Shown: piece after piece, positions 54,051 to 62,354 of the stretch
How the letters are laid out: each line of letters begins with the position of its first letter
How positions within the stretch are numbered: position 1 is the stretch's first letter
DNA from: UBA1672 sp051967755
GTDB lineage: Bacteria; Pseudomonadota; Alphaproteobacteria; Micavibrionales; Micavibrionaceae
DNA length: 64,000 bases
Assembly (NCBI GenBank): GCA_051967755.1
Contig: JBQDYD010000006.1
Location: 1-64,000, forward strand
Direction of reading: 5' to 3'
Notes under the pieces: model-generated
What the model saw: only the letters and a program-made list of their open reading frames with translations
Told to the model about the DNA's origin: nothing
The model's database searches: none
Program-made: the position numbers and the translations under genes

Positions 54051-54947
54051 ATGATTCGCCCGAAACTAAGACAGTTAGAATACCTGCTGGCACTGGATAA
54101 TGAGCAATCCTTCAGTAACGCCGCAGCAGCCTGCAATGTAACGCAATCAACCCTTAGCGCAGGGATCAAAGATTTAGAGAATATCTTGGGGCAGCAATTG
54201 GTCAATCGCGCAGGGCGCAGCACCGTCAGCCTGACCGCGTTCGGTAATGACGTGGCAGAACAATCGCGCATGATTTTATCTGATGTGGACAACATCGTCG
54301 CCCGCGCCCGTCAGATGCGCGCCCCCCTCAGCGGTATATTGCGCCTCGGGATCATCCCAACCATTGCGCCCTACTTCTTGCCGCAAGCCATAAAGACAAT
54401 TAGCGAAGAATACCCCGATCTGGAATTGCAATTGCACGAAGACTTAAGCGACCGCCTGATCGACCAAATCACCAAACGCCAACTGGACGCCGCCATTATG
54501 GCATTCCCCCACAAAACAGAGGGGATGGAAACACACACATTATTTGAGGAGGATTTCTATCTTGCCGCACCAAAATGCAAAGACATCCCCGACGGTGTGG
54601 ATATGGATGACATCACGCAAGATGAACTTTTATTACTGGAAGACGGCCATTGCCTGCGCGATCACGCATTGGCGGCCTGTACATTCATCCCATCGGTTAA
54701 ACGTAAAACATTCAGCGCAACCAGCCTGCCCACCCTGTTGCAAATGGTCGGACAGGGCTATGGCAAAACCCTTCTGCCTGAAATGGTGGTGAAAAATGCC
54801 CCGATACCTGACGGCATACAGATTATCCCGATACAATCCCCCGCCCCGACACGTGAAATCGGCATGGTTTGGCTGGATAACAGCCCGCAACGCAAAGAAT
54901 TAAACGCGCTGGCGGAGACATTGGAAACCATACAGCAAAGCAAATAA
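54051..54947 (+). CDS. oxyR: Hydrogen-peroxide sensor OxyR (LysR family)
   Basis: The 298-residue protein has an N-terminal winged helix-turn-helix (LEYLLALDNEQSFSNAAAACNVTQSTLSAGI). In the regulatory domain the redox pair is C201 and C210 (DGHCLRDHALAAC), spaced as in E. coli OxyR (C199, C208), which identifies OxyR rather than a generic LysR protein. Oxidation by peroxide forms the disulfide that switches on ahpC. The divergent arrangement with ahpC is the usual one. Additional Cys at 28 is not part of the redox pair. Confidence 0.94.
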   Translation: MIRPKLRQLEYLLALDNEQSFSNAAAACNVTQSTLSAGIKDLENILGQQLVNRAGRSTVSLTAFGNDVAEQSRMILSDVDNIVARARQMRAPLSGILRLGIIPTIAPYFLPQAIKTISEEYPDLELQLHEDLSDRLIDQITKRQLDAAIMAFPHKTEGMETHTLFEEDFYLAAPKCKDIPDGVDMDDITQDELLLLEDGHCLRDHALAACTFIPSVKRKTFSATSLPTLLQMVGQGYGKTLLPEMVVKNAPIPDGIQIIPIQSPAPTREIGMVWLDNSPQRKELNALAETLETIQQSK

Positions 54948-55008
54948 ACTTGCCGTATATGGAAAACACAGAATATAATGACTCTATATTAAGTTAGGGA
55001 CAAAAAAA

Positions 55009-55560
55009 ATGCCGATTGAACTGGGCGAGCAGATTGGTGCAGGAGGAAGTGGATATGTTCACGAAGGGCCTGACAACACCGTCTACAAAATCACCAACGG
55101 ATCCGATATGGGGAATATCGACTTGCTGAGAGAGCTCGGCATGCTGAGCCGCGTGGCGAATGCAGGCAACATTCCATCGCCTAACGTCATTGATGCAGGC
55201 AGGCTTGATGGGCGCTGCTACATTCAAATGGAGCGGATAGACGGTATTAATCTAAATGAAATGCTCAACGAATGGGCACCAACTTTCGAAGAAATTTCAA
55301 ATATTCGCGATCAAATCGCCGACATATTTGCCAGACTTGAAGAGGCCGGCCTATTCCACGGTGATGCCATCGGCATGGAAAATTACATGATCAGCGAAAC
55401 CGAAAGCGGACTGAAAGTTCACATCATCGATTTTGTTGAGGGTGGCACAGACATGACAGGCCAAACGGCGCGAAAAGAAGCCGCCGCGATCGACACCGTA
55501 CTGGAGCGCATTCAGATATCATTGCCGAAACCAAAAACGGATGACGCGCTCGCGCTCTAG
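55009..55560 (+). CDS. Minimal protein-kinase-like phosphotransferase
   Basis: In 183 residues the protein keeps all core kinase elements: glycine loop GAGGSGYV (10-17), Lys 27 in VYKIT, a hinge after MER (about 74-76), catalytic loop HGDAIGMEN (117-125) with D119 and N125, and D141 in IIDFVEGG. It resembles the Rio/LPS-kinase or small-molecule kinase branch rather than classic Ser/Thr kinases. At this size the C-lobe is nearly absent. The substrate is unknown. An AGGGA site precedes the start. Neighbours oxyR and trhO give only weak hints. Confidence 0.75.
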   Translation: MPIELGEQIGAGGSGYVHEGPDNTVYKITNGSDMGNIDLLRELGMLSRVANAGNIPSPNVIDAGRLDGRCYIQMERIDGINLNEMLNEWAPTFEEISNIRDQIADIFARLEEAGLFHGDAIGMENYMISETESGLKVHIIDFVEGGTDMTGQTARKEAAAIDTVLERIQISLPKPKTDDALAL

Positions 55561-55600
55561 AATATTGCTTTTTTTGAAATAGTATTTTATATATCTGCGC

Positions 55601-56512
55601 ATGACAGAACATGCTTACACAGTTGCCGCGATGTATCGCTTTGTGCCCGTTGAAGATATCCCATCTTTGCGCAAACAAATCTATGCATTTACAGAAGAAA
55701 ACGTACCCAGCATTTGCGGCACGCTCCTTCTTGCGCCCGAAGGTATAAACGGCACGATTGCCGCCCACGCAGCCGAAATGGATAAGATGATTGATTATCT
55801 TGATACATTGTTCGGCGTAAAGGCCGCGGAAAAAGCATGCGAACTGAAATTCTCTCACGCCTCAAAGCAACCCTTTAACCGCTTTAAGGTGCGCCCGAAG
55901 AAAGAGCTGATCACACTGCGCAAGCCCGAAGCCAACCCACATGACGTGGTCGGCGAATATGTGGAGCCGAAAGATTGGAATGATCTTATCAGTGATCCTG
56001 ATGTTATCTTGGTGGACACGCGCAATGATTACGAAACCAAGGTTGGTATTTTTGACGGTGCTATTGATCCGAACATGAAAATCTTTACGGAATTTCCTGA
56101 CTGGGTTGAAGATAACCTTGATCCGAAAAAACACAAAAAGGTTGCGATGTTCTGCACAGGCGGTATCCGCTGTGAAAAGGCCAGCTCTTACATGCTCGCC
56201 CAAGGATTTGAAAATGTGTATCACCTGAAAGGCGGCATTCTTGATTATCTGGAAACCGTTCCTGCAGAAGACAGCAAATGGAAAGGCGATTGTTTCGTCT
56301 TTGATCAGCGCGTTGCGGTTGGGCACGGCCTGAAAGAAGCAAACTGGTGTGTGTGTCACGCCTGCAGAGAGCCGCTCTCTTTCGAGGATACGCAGCATCC
56401 GTCATACGAAAAGGGCGTGTCCTGTCACCATTGCGCCGACAGCCTGACACCCGAGCGTGAGAAATCTTTACGTGAGCGTCAGAAATACTATAATAGCAAG
56501 TATGGCGAATAA
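55601..56512 (+). CDS. trhO: tRNA uridine(34) hydroxylase TrhO
   Basis: TrhO (YceA) performs oxygen-dependent 5-hydroxylation of U34 in tRNA. It has an N-terminal domain with LLLAPEGINGTIAA, a rhodanese-like domain with D-x-R-N-D-Y-E and active-site Cys in FCTGGIRCEKAS, and a C-terminal Cys-rich part (CVCHACREP, CHHCAD) typical of the bacterial family. Length 303 is usual. It overlaps the acylphosphatase gene by 11 bases. Confidence 0.94.
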   Translation: MTEHAYTVAAMYRFVPVEDIPSLRKQIYAFTEENVPSICGTLLLAPEGINGTIAAHAAEMDKMIDYLDTLFGVKAAEKACELKFSHASKQPFNRFKVRPKKELITLRKPEANPHDVVGEYVEPKDWNDLISDPDVILVDTRNDYETKVGIFDGAIDPNMKIFTEFPDWVEDNLDPKKHKKVAMFCTGGIRCEKASSYMLAQGFENVYHLKGGILDYLETVPAEDSKWKGDCFVFDQRVAVGHGLKEANWCVCHACREPLSFEDTQHPSYEKGVSCHHCADSLTPEREKSLRERQKYYNSKYGE

Positions 56513-56786
56513 CATTACCAAACATTTACGCATCTTCGGACGTGTTCAGGGCGTGTATTACCGCGCATGGACTGTACAAACAGCCACCGATCTTGGCCTG
56601 ACAGGATGGGTTCGGAACCGCAAGGACGGAAGCGTAGAAGCCATCGCCACAGGCCCGAAAGACACCGTGGAGCGTCTGATCACGGCCTGCTATCAAGGGC
56701 CTGAGCGCGCCAAGGTTGAAACAATCCAAATTACCGATGGTGTTGATGAAAACCTATCAACGTTCGAATTTCGTGAAACCGCGTAA
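56502..56786 (+). CDS. acyP: Acylphosphatase
   Basis: The enzyme hydrolyses acyl phosphates. Signatures are the phosphate loop GRVQGVYYR with the catalytic Arg and TGWVRNRKDGSVEA with the catalytic Asn. From the ATG at 56502 it has 94 residues, the normal size. The frame to 56457 would only add residues that overlap trhO. It overlaps the trhO stop by 11 bases, so the pair is translationally coupled. Confidence 0.93.
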   Translation: MANNITKHLRIFGRVQGVYYRAWTVQTATDLGLTGWVRNRKDGSVEAIATGPKDTVERLITACYQGPERAKVETIQITDGVDENLSTFEFRETA

Positions 56787-56852
56787 ATATCGAAACGGAC
56801 AGACTTGGATAAACTCAGATTCGCAATATTAACCACTGATTTAAAATAAAAA

Positions 56853-57482
56853 ATGACTCAAGACGTACATCCTATTTTATACTCTTTTCGCCGCTGCCCC
56901 TATGCGATGCGCGCGCGCCTGGCACTCTTGCAGGCACAAATAAAGTGGGAACATAGAGAGATCATATTCAGGGATAAGCCTGCGCACATGCTGGAGATAT
57001 CCCCCAAGGGCACTGTGCCCGTTCTCCTACTGCCCGATGGTACCGTAATTGACGAGAGCCTTGATATCATGCTCTGGGCGCTCGGCGAAAACGATCCTGA
57101 CAACTGGCTAAGCGAAGATAACAAAACCGAGGCCATGGCGCTCATCAATGAAAATGACACCACATTCAAACGTGCACTGGATCGCTATAAATACCCAAAC
57201 AGATACGAGGATGAGGATTGCAGCAATGCGCGCGAAGACGGGCTGGAATTCATCAAAAAGCTCGATACATACCTAACAGACAGAGACACCCTTCTGCCAT
57301 CCGGCGCATCCATTGCCGATACAGCGATTTTTCCTTTTATCAGGCAATTTGCCCATGTTGATCGTGACTGGTTCTACGCTCTGCCAACACCAAATATTCA
57401 TACATGGCTGACCAAACATCTGGAAAGCAACGCCTTTACGACCATAATGAAAAAACATGAATTATGGACGCCCGATTCGTAA
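56853..57482 (+). CDS. Glutathione S-transferase family protein
   Basis: The thioredoxin-like N-domain has FRRCPYAMRARLAL near residue 14-27 (a CPYA pattern as in glutaredoxin 2 and Omega-class enzymes) and the cis-Pro and Glu-Ser glutathione-binding bits KGTVPVLLL and DESLDIM. The helical C-domain follows. Length is 209 residues. The Cys-based active site suggests glutathione-dependent thiol transfer or dehalogenation rather than classic conjugation. It follows acylphosphatase by 66 bases. Confidence 0.85.
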   Translation: MTQDVHPILYSFRRCPYAMRARLALLQAQIKWEHREIIFRDKPAHMLEISPKGTVPVLLLPDGTVIDESLDIMLWALGENDPDNWLSEDNKTEAMALINENDTTFKRALDRYKYPNRYEDEDCSNAREDGLEFIKKLDTYLTDRDTLLPSGASIADTAIFPFIRQFAHVDRDWFYALPTPNIHTWLTKHLESNAFTTIMKKHELWTPDS

Positions 57483-57586
57483 AAAACGTACATAAATTAA
57501 TATTGTAAAAACAATACGATGAGCACAAAAAGAAAATGCGACACATCAAGTATCGCATTAACCAATATTGACCATTTAGGGCACTA

Positions 57587-58126
57587 TTATTCCGGTGGCG
57601 CGTCCACCGCATCCGGCTCTTGCGGGCGATCCTCTACATCATCGTGCTTGGACTTTTCCCAGCGCTCCGCCTTGTCTTTATCATGGGGTGGCTTTTTGTG
57701 GCGCGGGTGCCCACGACCCGTTAATTTTTCAATCGTATGATCGGCAAGCTTAACGCGCTCCTCCTGAGGTAGTTTTGCAAATACTTCTTTGATCGCATCA
57801 ATACGGTCGCGCATAAATATACCATTAAACTCAACCATTTTTTCCGCCACCTTATCATACGCCAGCGCGTCAAAATCCTCCGCGATAAGCACTTCTTTCA
57901 TCGCCATTTTATTATCGCGCATTTCCTTAAAAGCAGTGCGCATATTTTTCCACCTGCCTTTAAACGTATCCTTTAATATACCCCTTGTCTCAGGCGCTAA
58001 TGTCTCCTTCACCTGATGCCAATCGGCATGTTTTTTCATTTTTTGGAAATGCCCCACCATCAGGCCAATAAACAAAACATTCAGGATGATTGATAAGGTA
58101 AATATAACTTTTATTTTCTTGCTCAT
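57587..58126 (-). CDS. Spy/CnrX-like periplasmic heavy-metal sensor
   Basis: One N-terminal membrane helix (about 8-25) anchors a periplasmic helical domain (about 35-135) with the alternation and paired long helices of the CnrX/Spy group (periplasmic heavy-metal sensor family). It includes RDRIDAIKEVFAKLPQEERVKLAD. The last 45 residues are His/Pro/Asp/Lys-rich (HPRHKKPPHDKDKAE), a plausible extra metal-binding tail. It overlaps the anti-sigma gene by four bases (ATGA) and has a GGGGAG ribosome site. In CnrYXH the equivalent protein detects metal and loosens the anti-sigma factor. Confidence 0.82.
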   Translation of the reverse strand: MSKKIKVIFTLSIILNVLFIGLMVGHFQKMKKHADWHQVKETLAPETRGILKDTFKGRWKNMRTAFKEMRDNKMAMKEVLIAEDFDALAYDKVAEKMVEFNGIFMRDRIDAIKEVFAKLPQEERVKLADHTIEKLTGRGHPRHKKPPHDKDKAERWEKSKHDDVEDRPQEPDAVDAPPE

Positions 58127-58461
58127 AAGAACTCCCCGTAATCTATATCACTTTCCATGATTAATGTTTCCGCATCGAGCGCCGTAGACGCCACAGTGTA
58201 TCCGGCATATTCGGTGATGCTGTCACTATAGCCGCCCATAATAAAGCCGCACATCAAAACCAACGTCATAACCAATGCAGGCTGCGGAATAACAAAAAGC
58301 TGTGACACACCATCCATAAACGATTTTATGCCTTTTAACACGCCGCCACTTTCGGGCGCAGGCTTCAATGATGCCTGAATTATTCTATGCTCCAGATTAC
58401 TGCGCATTTCAGGGACAGATCGCTTCGACAGCAATGCATCTAAGTCTTTATCATGATCCAT
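58123..58461 (-). CDS. Anti-sigma factor, single membrane helix (CnrY-like)
   Basis: From the ATG at 58461, which has a strong GGGAGG site, the product has 112 residues. The N-terminal 40 (LDALLSKRSVPEMRSNLEHRII) form a short sigma-binding helix region. A membrane helix follows at about 65-85 (LVMTLVLMCGFIMGG) and a short periplasmic tail. There is no zinc-binding HxxxCxxC motif, as expected for the CnrY-type. It overlaps the sigma factor stop by 11 bases and the sensor start by four, so the three genes form one translational unit. Confidence 0.8.
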   Translation of the reverse strand: MDHDKDLDALLSKRSVPEMRSNLEHRIIQASLKPAPESGGVLKGIKSFMDGVSQLFVIPQPALVMTLVLMCGFIMGGYSDSITEYAGYTVASTALDAETLIMESDIDYGEFL

Positions 58462-59056
58462 AATAGTGCCTCCCACTCTCTTCTTCGTTCAACAATCCTT
58501 GCCGCGTTAAAATATCTCTAAGGCCTGATTTCGCCCTCATTAATAATGACTCTAATGCCTTCACACCTATATCCATAATCTCTGCCGCCTCTTTATTGCT
58601 CAGCTCCTCATAAAAACACAGGTTCAGGGCCATCTTTTGTCGCTCAGGCAATTCTTGTATTGCATCCTCTAATAATTTTTGTTGCTCATCCCCTTCCATC
58701 GTATCTTGCTGGTCGGGTGTATTATCCGTAATACGGTCCAGAACATCAGAACCCTTCGAATCTTTTTTCTTACGCGCATAATCAATCGCCAGATTGGTTA
58801 CCACACGATAAAACCATGTCGTAAACTTTGCGCCCTTGCCCGTCTTCCACATGTCAGGTTTCCGCCATAGCTTCAGGAAGGCTTCCTGAACGATATCTTC
58901 CGCCTCATCCTGATAGGGATACATGCGATACGCCGCCGCATAAAACATTTTCGTATGCCGCATAACAAGCAACGAGAAAGCCTCATGATCCGAACTTTGT
59001 ATCCGGATCATGAGTTCTTCATCACTTAACTCATCTAATTTCGATGGTGTTGCCAT
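58451..59056 (-). CDS. ECF-type RNA polymerase sigma factor
   Basis: From the ATG at 59056 (GAGG site), the product has about 201 residues with sigma region 2 (DEAEDIVQEAFLKLWRKPD and WFYRVVTNLAIDYARKKK) and region 4 with a helix-turn-helix (LSNKEAAEIMDIGVKALESLLMRAKSGLRDIL). This is a group IV extracytoplasmic-function sigma factor. It recruits polymerase to stress promoters when released by the anti-sigma factor. It follows the EF-hand gene by 24 bases. The TTG 15 bases upstream is a poorer start. Confidence 0.92.
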   Translation of the reverse strand: MATPSKLDELSDEELMIRIQSSDHEAFSLLVMRHTKMFYAAAYRMYPYQDEAEDIVQEAFLKLWRKPDMWKTGKGAKFTTWFYRVVTNLAIDYARKKKDSKGSDVLDRITDNTPDQQDTMEGDEQQKLLEDAIQELPERQKMALNLCFYEELSNKEAAEIMDIGVKALESLLMRAKSGLRDILTRQGLLNEEESGRHYYGS

Positions 59057-59080
59057 TAAACCTCGCAACAATGGTTGCCG

Positions 59081-59392
59081 TTATTCGCCTTCAGGAGGCG
59101 CATCGCCATGGCCGCCCTTTTTGCCTTTATGCTCTTTCCATTTTTCTTTCATCTTGGCTCTGGCTTCTTCGGCTTCTTCTTTCGTGATTTCACCGTTTCC
59201 ATCCAGATCCATTTTTGAGAACATCTTTTCGGCGCCTTCTAAAAATTCACTTTTAGTCACAACGCCATCACCATTCAAATCATGCTTTTCGAACATTTTA
59301 TGGCCTTTTTTACCGCCATGTGGTCCGGCTTCTGCTGCTGTCGGTACACTCACCGCCAAAGCCAAAGCTGATAGCATAAGTAATTTTTTCAT
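59081..59392 (-). CDS. Periplasmic EF-hand calcium-binding protein
   Basis: The signal peptide ends near TAAEAGPHG. Two perfect EF-hand loops follow: DLNGDGVVTKSE (38-49) and DLDGNGEITKEE (62-73). The C-terminal third is a highly charged Lys/Glu helix ending in a His/Gly/Pro/Glu tail. Length is 103 residues. The gene is first in the run that continues with the sigma factor, anti-sigma factor and Spy-like sensor, with a GAGAGGAA ribosome site. It may bind calcium or magnesium in the periplasm and act as the metal input or as a target of the sigma factor. Confidence 0.85.
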   Translation of the reverse strand: MKKLLMLSALALAVSVPTAAEAGPHGGKKGHKMFEKHDLNGDGVVTKSEFLEGAEKMFSKMDLDGNGEITKEEAEEARAKMKEKWKEHKGKKGGHGDAPPEGE

Positions 59393-59491
59393 TATCCATT
59401 CCTCTCGGGTTGATTGCTAATATACCCATATTACGCAGCGTACTTCACAACCCTTCGAAAAAAAATAACACCGAAAAACCCCTAGTATTCT

Positions 59492-60733
59492 CTAGCTTTT
59501 CAGGTCAATCACCACACGATGTTTAGAAGAAAGGTTCGGGCGCAAGATCATCGTATCAAGGATCTTGGTTTTCTTTTTCAGGCGCACCTCGAACAATACA
59601 CTCCCGTCTTTATATTGGCGCGCCACATATGTACCGAGTAAGCTGCTCTTCGTGAAACTCTCCTGCGGGCTTAAGCGCCACTTCGTTGAATCAAGCTTGA
59701 TCCGCAATACATTACGCACATGATCGATGGCCACCTTGTACCGCGTGGTTTCCGTTACCTCAATCACCAGACGGGTACGCCCGGGATGCTTGCCGCTCCG
59801 CAATCTAATGGCTTCGGCCAGATACTTTACCGGCGCCTCAGAACTCACCTTCTTCTTAACAGGTTTCTTTACAGGTGGGCGCACAGAGGCGCTCTTGGTT
59901 GCCGCTACCGGTTTTTTATCCGGCACAACAACATCACCATCAGACTGACGAACGCCATTAGAAACTTGCGCCTTTTTGGTAGGCGCAACATCACGCGCCG
60001 CTAATTTCTGCGCCGGGAGTATTGGCGGAACGACGACACCGCCAACCATGCGCTCTTCAGACGTGGTTGGTTTTTTAGCAAGGAAAGACGCGGTCGATAC
60101 AGAATTCGCTCTCGGCTTTTCTTTTTTAACAACAACAACGTTTTGCACGGGCTTTCTTTTGGGAACGACCAAAGTCTGGCTGGATTGATCATCCTCTCCG
60201 AAAATCGTTTTAATCTTTTTCAGCAGATCCTGCTCTGCCACTGCATGTGTTGGTTTAGAGATGGAGCTTTCCGCAATTTGATAGTTTTCCAACTCCGTAT
60301 CGCCGGGCTCCAATCGCAAAACGCGCATCTTACCGTCTTGTCCGCTTTTTGCATCAGGTTGAAAATGCGGGCTTAATTCCTTTTTATTCTTACGTCTGGC
60401 CGTATTAACAGCCCCGCGCGCAGCCAAGTGTGCCTGCATCGGGTCAATCACTTCGCTCTTCTCGACAAGGTTCCAATTCCCCTTCTCTGCCAACAAAATT
60501 TCAGATTGAATTTTCTGCGCGGGAACGCGTGCATAATATTCCTGACCGATGGGCGCCTCTTCAGACGCCGCGGGCGATTTTGTTATATCGGGAAAATTGG
60601 GCAAGGATAAATCATCTACGCACGCCGTTAACAATAACGACACACACATGCATAAATATAACCGCAGCGATTTTCCATGAAAACGAGGACGCAAGACAAA
60701 ATTTGTTTTGGTTAATAAACACATAGCACGCAA
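59492..60733 (-). CDS. AMIN-domain lipoprotein
   Basis: A lipoprotein signal ends in LTAC (Cys about 38). A long linker rich in Lys, Pro and Val follows (about 100-300, with repeated VVVPxKKP-type stretches), then a C-terminal AMIN-like domain (about 305-413; RLRSGKHPGRTRLVIEVTETTRYKV, then VVIDLK). AMIN domains bind peptidoglycan and usually target amidases or secretins. Here there is no enzymatic domain, so the protein may act as a scaffold. The start could be 9 bases later at the second Met. It is alone between the EF-hand operon and the WecA-like gene. Confidence 0.7.
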   Translation of the reverse strand: MRAMCLLTKTNFVLRPRFHGKSLRLYLCMCVSLLLTACVDDLSLPNFPDITKSPAASEEAPIGQEYYARVPAQKIQSEILLAEKGNWNLVEKSEVIDPMQAHLAARGAVNTARRKNKKELSPHFQPDAKSGQDGKMRVLRLEPGDTELENYQIAESSISKPTHAVAEQDLLKKIKTIFGEDDQSSQTLVVPKRKPVQNVVVVKKEKPRANSVSTASFLAKKPTTSEERMVGGVVVPPILPAQKLAARDVAPTKKAQVSNGVRQSDGDVVVPDKKPVAATKSASVRPPVKKPVKKKVSSEAPVKYLAEAIRLRSGKHPGRTRLVIEVTETTRYKVAIDHVRNVLRIKLDSTKWRLSPQESFTKSSLLGTYVARQYKDGSVLFEVRLKKKTKILDTMILRPNLSSKHRVVIDLKS

Positions 60734-60797
60734 TCTTTTTTGGGTGGCATCATTTTAAAATCAAGGAGCCTTCAGGTCAATTCACACCGCGGCTTCC

Positions 60798-61946
60798 TCA
60801 CCCCTTATCCACACACCCCTTGATCGCATCATGAGATGTTTTATCAAGCTCATCCCGACTGGGCATAACAAAAGCGGAAAAAAGTTTTTTAATCAAACGC
60901 ACATAACGCTCAGGCTTTTTAGACATCAAAATATGCGCAAGCAACATAATAATCCAGACAACCGTCAGAACAACCAACGGCACACCTAACGCGGCGCCAA
61001 AATATCCGATCCCCCCCATCACGGCGATCAATGATATGATTATAACACTGGCGTAACGCACCGGAATTCCGGCATCAATAAAATGATGGTGAAAATGCCC
61101 GCGATCGGGGGCAAAGGGATGCTTACCATTTGAAACGCGGCGATAAAATTGCGCACATGTATCAAAGATAGGAAAGCCAATGATCCACGCAACAACAATC
61201 GGCTCAAGCGGTGCACTCGGGTTTCTCGCCAGCAAAACAGAAAACCATGCGATGGTTAACCCCACAGACATACTCCCCGCATCCCCTAAAAACAGGCTGG
61301 CTCTACGTCTTAACGGATTACGCATATTAAACACCAAAAAACCGCAAAGACATGCCACCAACAGCGCGAGGACATGAACATAGTCATACCACCCCGCAGC
61401 AACACAGGCGACGATAAACCATCCGAAAATAACAACGGATGTGCCGCCAACCAGACCATCCATCCCGTCCATTAAATTCATTGCATTTATCAATAGTACA
61501 ATCGCGGTAATCGTGAACGGGTAAGACAGAAACCCGGTCCAAACAACGCCCATACCAAACAGGTCGCCCAAATACGCAGCCTGAACATTACCCCAAAACG
61601 AGATCAATGCAGCCGCCAAAATATGTACAACCATCTTTATTTTTGCGGGAATATGAAATTGGTCATCAAGCGCCCCCACAGTCAGCAAAAGAATAAGGGC
61701 AGAATATAAAGACCAATATTTATGGATATTCACATATTCAAACCACAACCCAAGAACCATAAAGGTGGTGAAAATTATAATCCCCCCAACCGGCGGAATG
61801 GCCTTTTCGTGCTTTTTACGCCCGCCCGGTTTATCTACAATTCCGGATAATCTTGCCAATTTTCTGACAGGCATTATCAAAAGCACAACAACCAAAAATG
61901 CTATTGCCGATGTGAGGAGTACATTAAATGTCAGTGGATCACTCAT
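60798..61946 (-). CDS. Undecaprenyl-phosphate GlcNAc-1-phosphate transferase (WecA-like)
   Basis: The 382-residue protein has about eleven membrane helices and the MraY/WecA signatures: LTVGALDDQF, NAMNLMDGMDGLVGG, FLGDAGSMSVG and the His box DRGHFHHH. The last points to WecA-type rather than MraY-type enzymes. It would load a sugar-1-phosphate onto undecaprenyl phosphate for O-antigen, enterobacterial common antigen or another envelope glycan. The exact sugar cannot be told. The C-terminal 35 residues are an extra charged tail. No other glycan genes are adjacent. Confidence 0.88.
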   Translation of the reverse strand: MSDPLTFNVLLTSAIAFLVVVLLIMPVRKLARLSGIVDKPGGRKKHEKAIPPVGGIIIFTTFMVLGLWFEYVNIHKYWSLYSALILLLTVGALDDQFHIPAKIKMVVHILAAALISFWGNVQAAYLGDLFGMGVVWTGFLSYPFTITAIVLLINAMNLMDGMDGLVGGTSVVIFGWFIVACVAAGWYDYVHVLALLVACLCGFLVFNMRNPLRRRASLFLGDAGSMSVGLTIAWFSVLLARNPSAPLEPIVVAWIIGFPIFDTCAQFYRRVSNGKHPFAPDRGHFHHHFIDAGIPVRYASVIIISLIAVMGGIGYFGAALGVPLVVLTVVWIIMLLAHILMSKKPERYVRLIKKLFSAFVMPSRDELDKTSHDAIKGCVDKG

Positions 61947-62059
61947 ATCTGTCTGTGTTTATCTGTGCCTGTAATTCAAGTAAAACTAGCACACATAATA
62001 AAAAAGAACAGGTACTAATTACAGACCTGCCTTGAAACACACACATAAAACCAAGTAAA

Positions 62060-62083
62060 GCCATGCCTGTATTCAGACACGGC
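62060..62083 (-). terminator. Terminator after the second Flp pilin
   Basis: On the minus strand GCCGTGTCTG and CAGGCATGGC pair over ten positions with two G-U pairs and a four-base loop, followed by TTTACTTGGTTTT. It lies about 30 bases past the pilin stop. Confidence 0.75.
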
Positions 62084-62114
62084 TATACACCACATTTTGT
62101 GCATATATTATTTT

Positions 62115-62276
62115 TTAGATATAACTACGCAATGTAACAAAAGTTGTGTTTAAGTCTGTACCAATGATCCCGACTGTAACAACAATAGCAACCGCGATAC
62201 CTGCAACAATAAGCCCATATTCAATGGCCGTTGCGCCTGACTCGTCCTGAATATAGCTTTTAATTAAATTCAGCAT
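62115..62276 (-). CDS. flp: Second Flp-type pilin
   Basis: I translated a 53-residue protein by hand. It opens MLNLIKSYIQDESG, with processing after that Gly and the signature ATAIEYGLIVAG, then a hydrophobic helix and a tail ending LRSYI. It is close in sequence to the pilin at 26968 in the helix but differs in the N-terminal leader and in the tail. The ATG has a strong AGGAGAGGA ribosome site. A terminator follows, so it is probably a single-gene unit. The distance of about 35 kb from the Tad machinery suggests a paralogue with its own control. Confidence 0.93.
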   Translation of the reverse strand: MLNLIKSYIQDESGATAIEYGLIVAGIAVAIVVTVGIIGTDLNTTFVTLRSYI

Positions 62277-62354
62277 AATGCGTATCCTCTCCTATTACCC
62301 TCCATTATGACGCATGAAATGATAAAACTTTGTAAAGATTACATAACATTATAA

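Noticed and set aside
55862..56525. Long minus-strand frames over trhO
   Set aside because: trhO is unambiguous on the plus strand. The opposite frames carry no motif.
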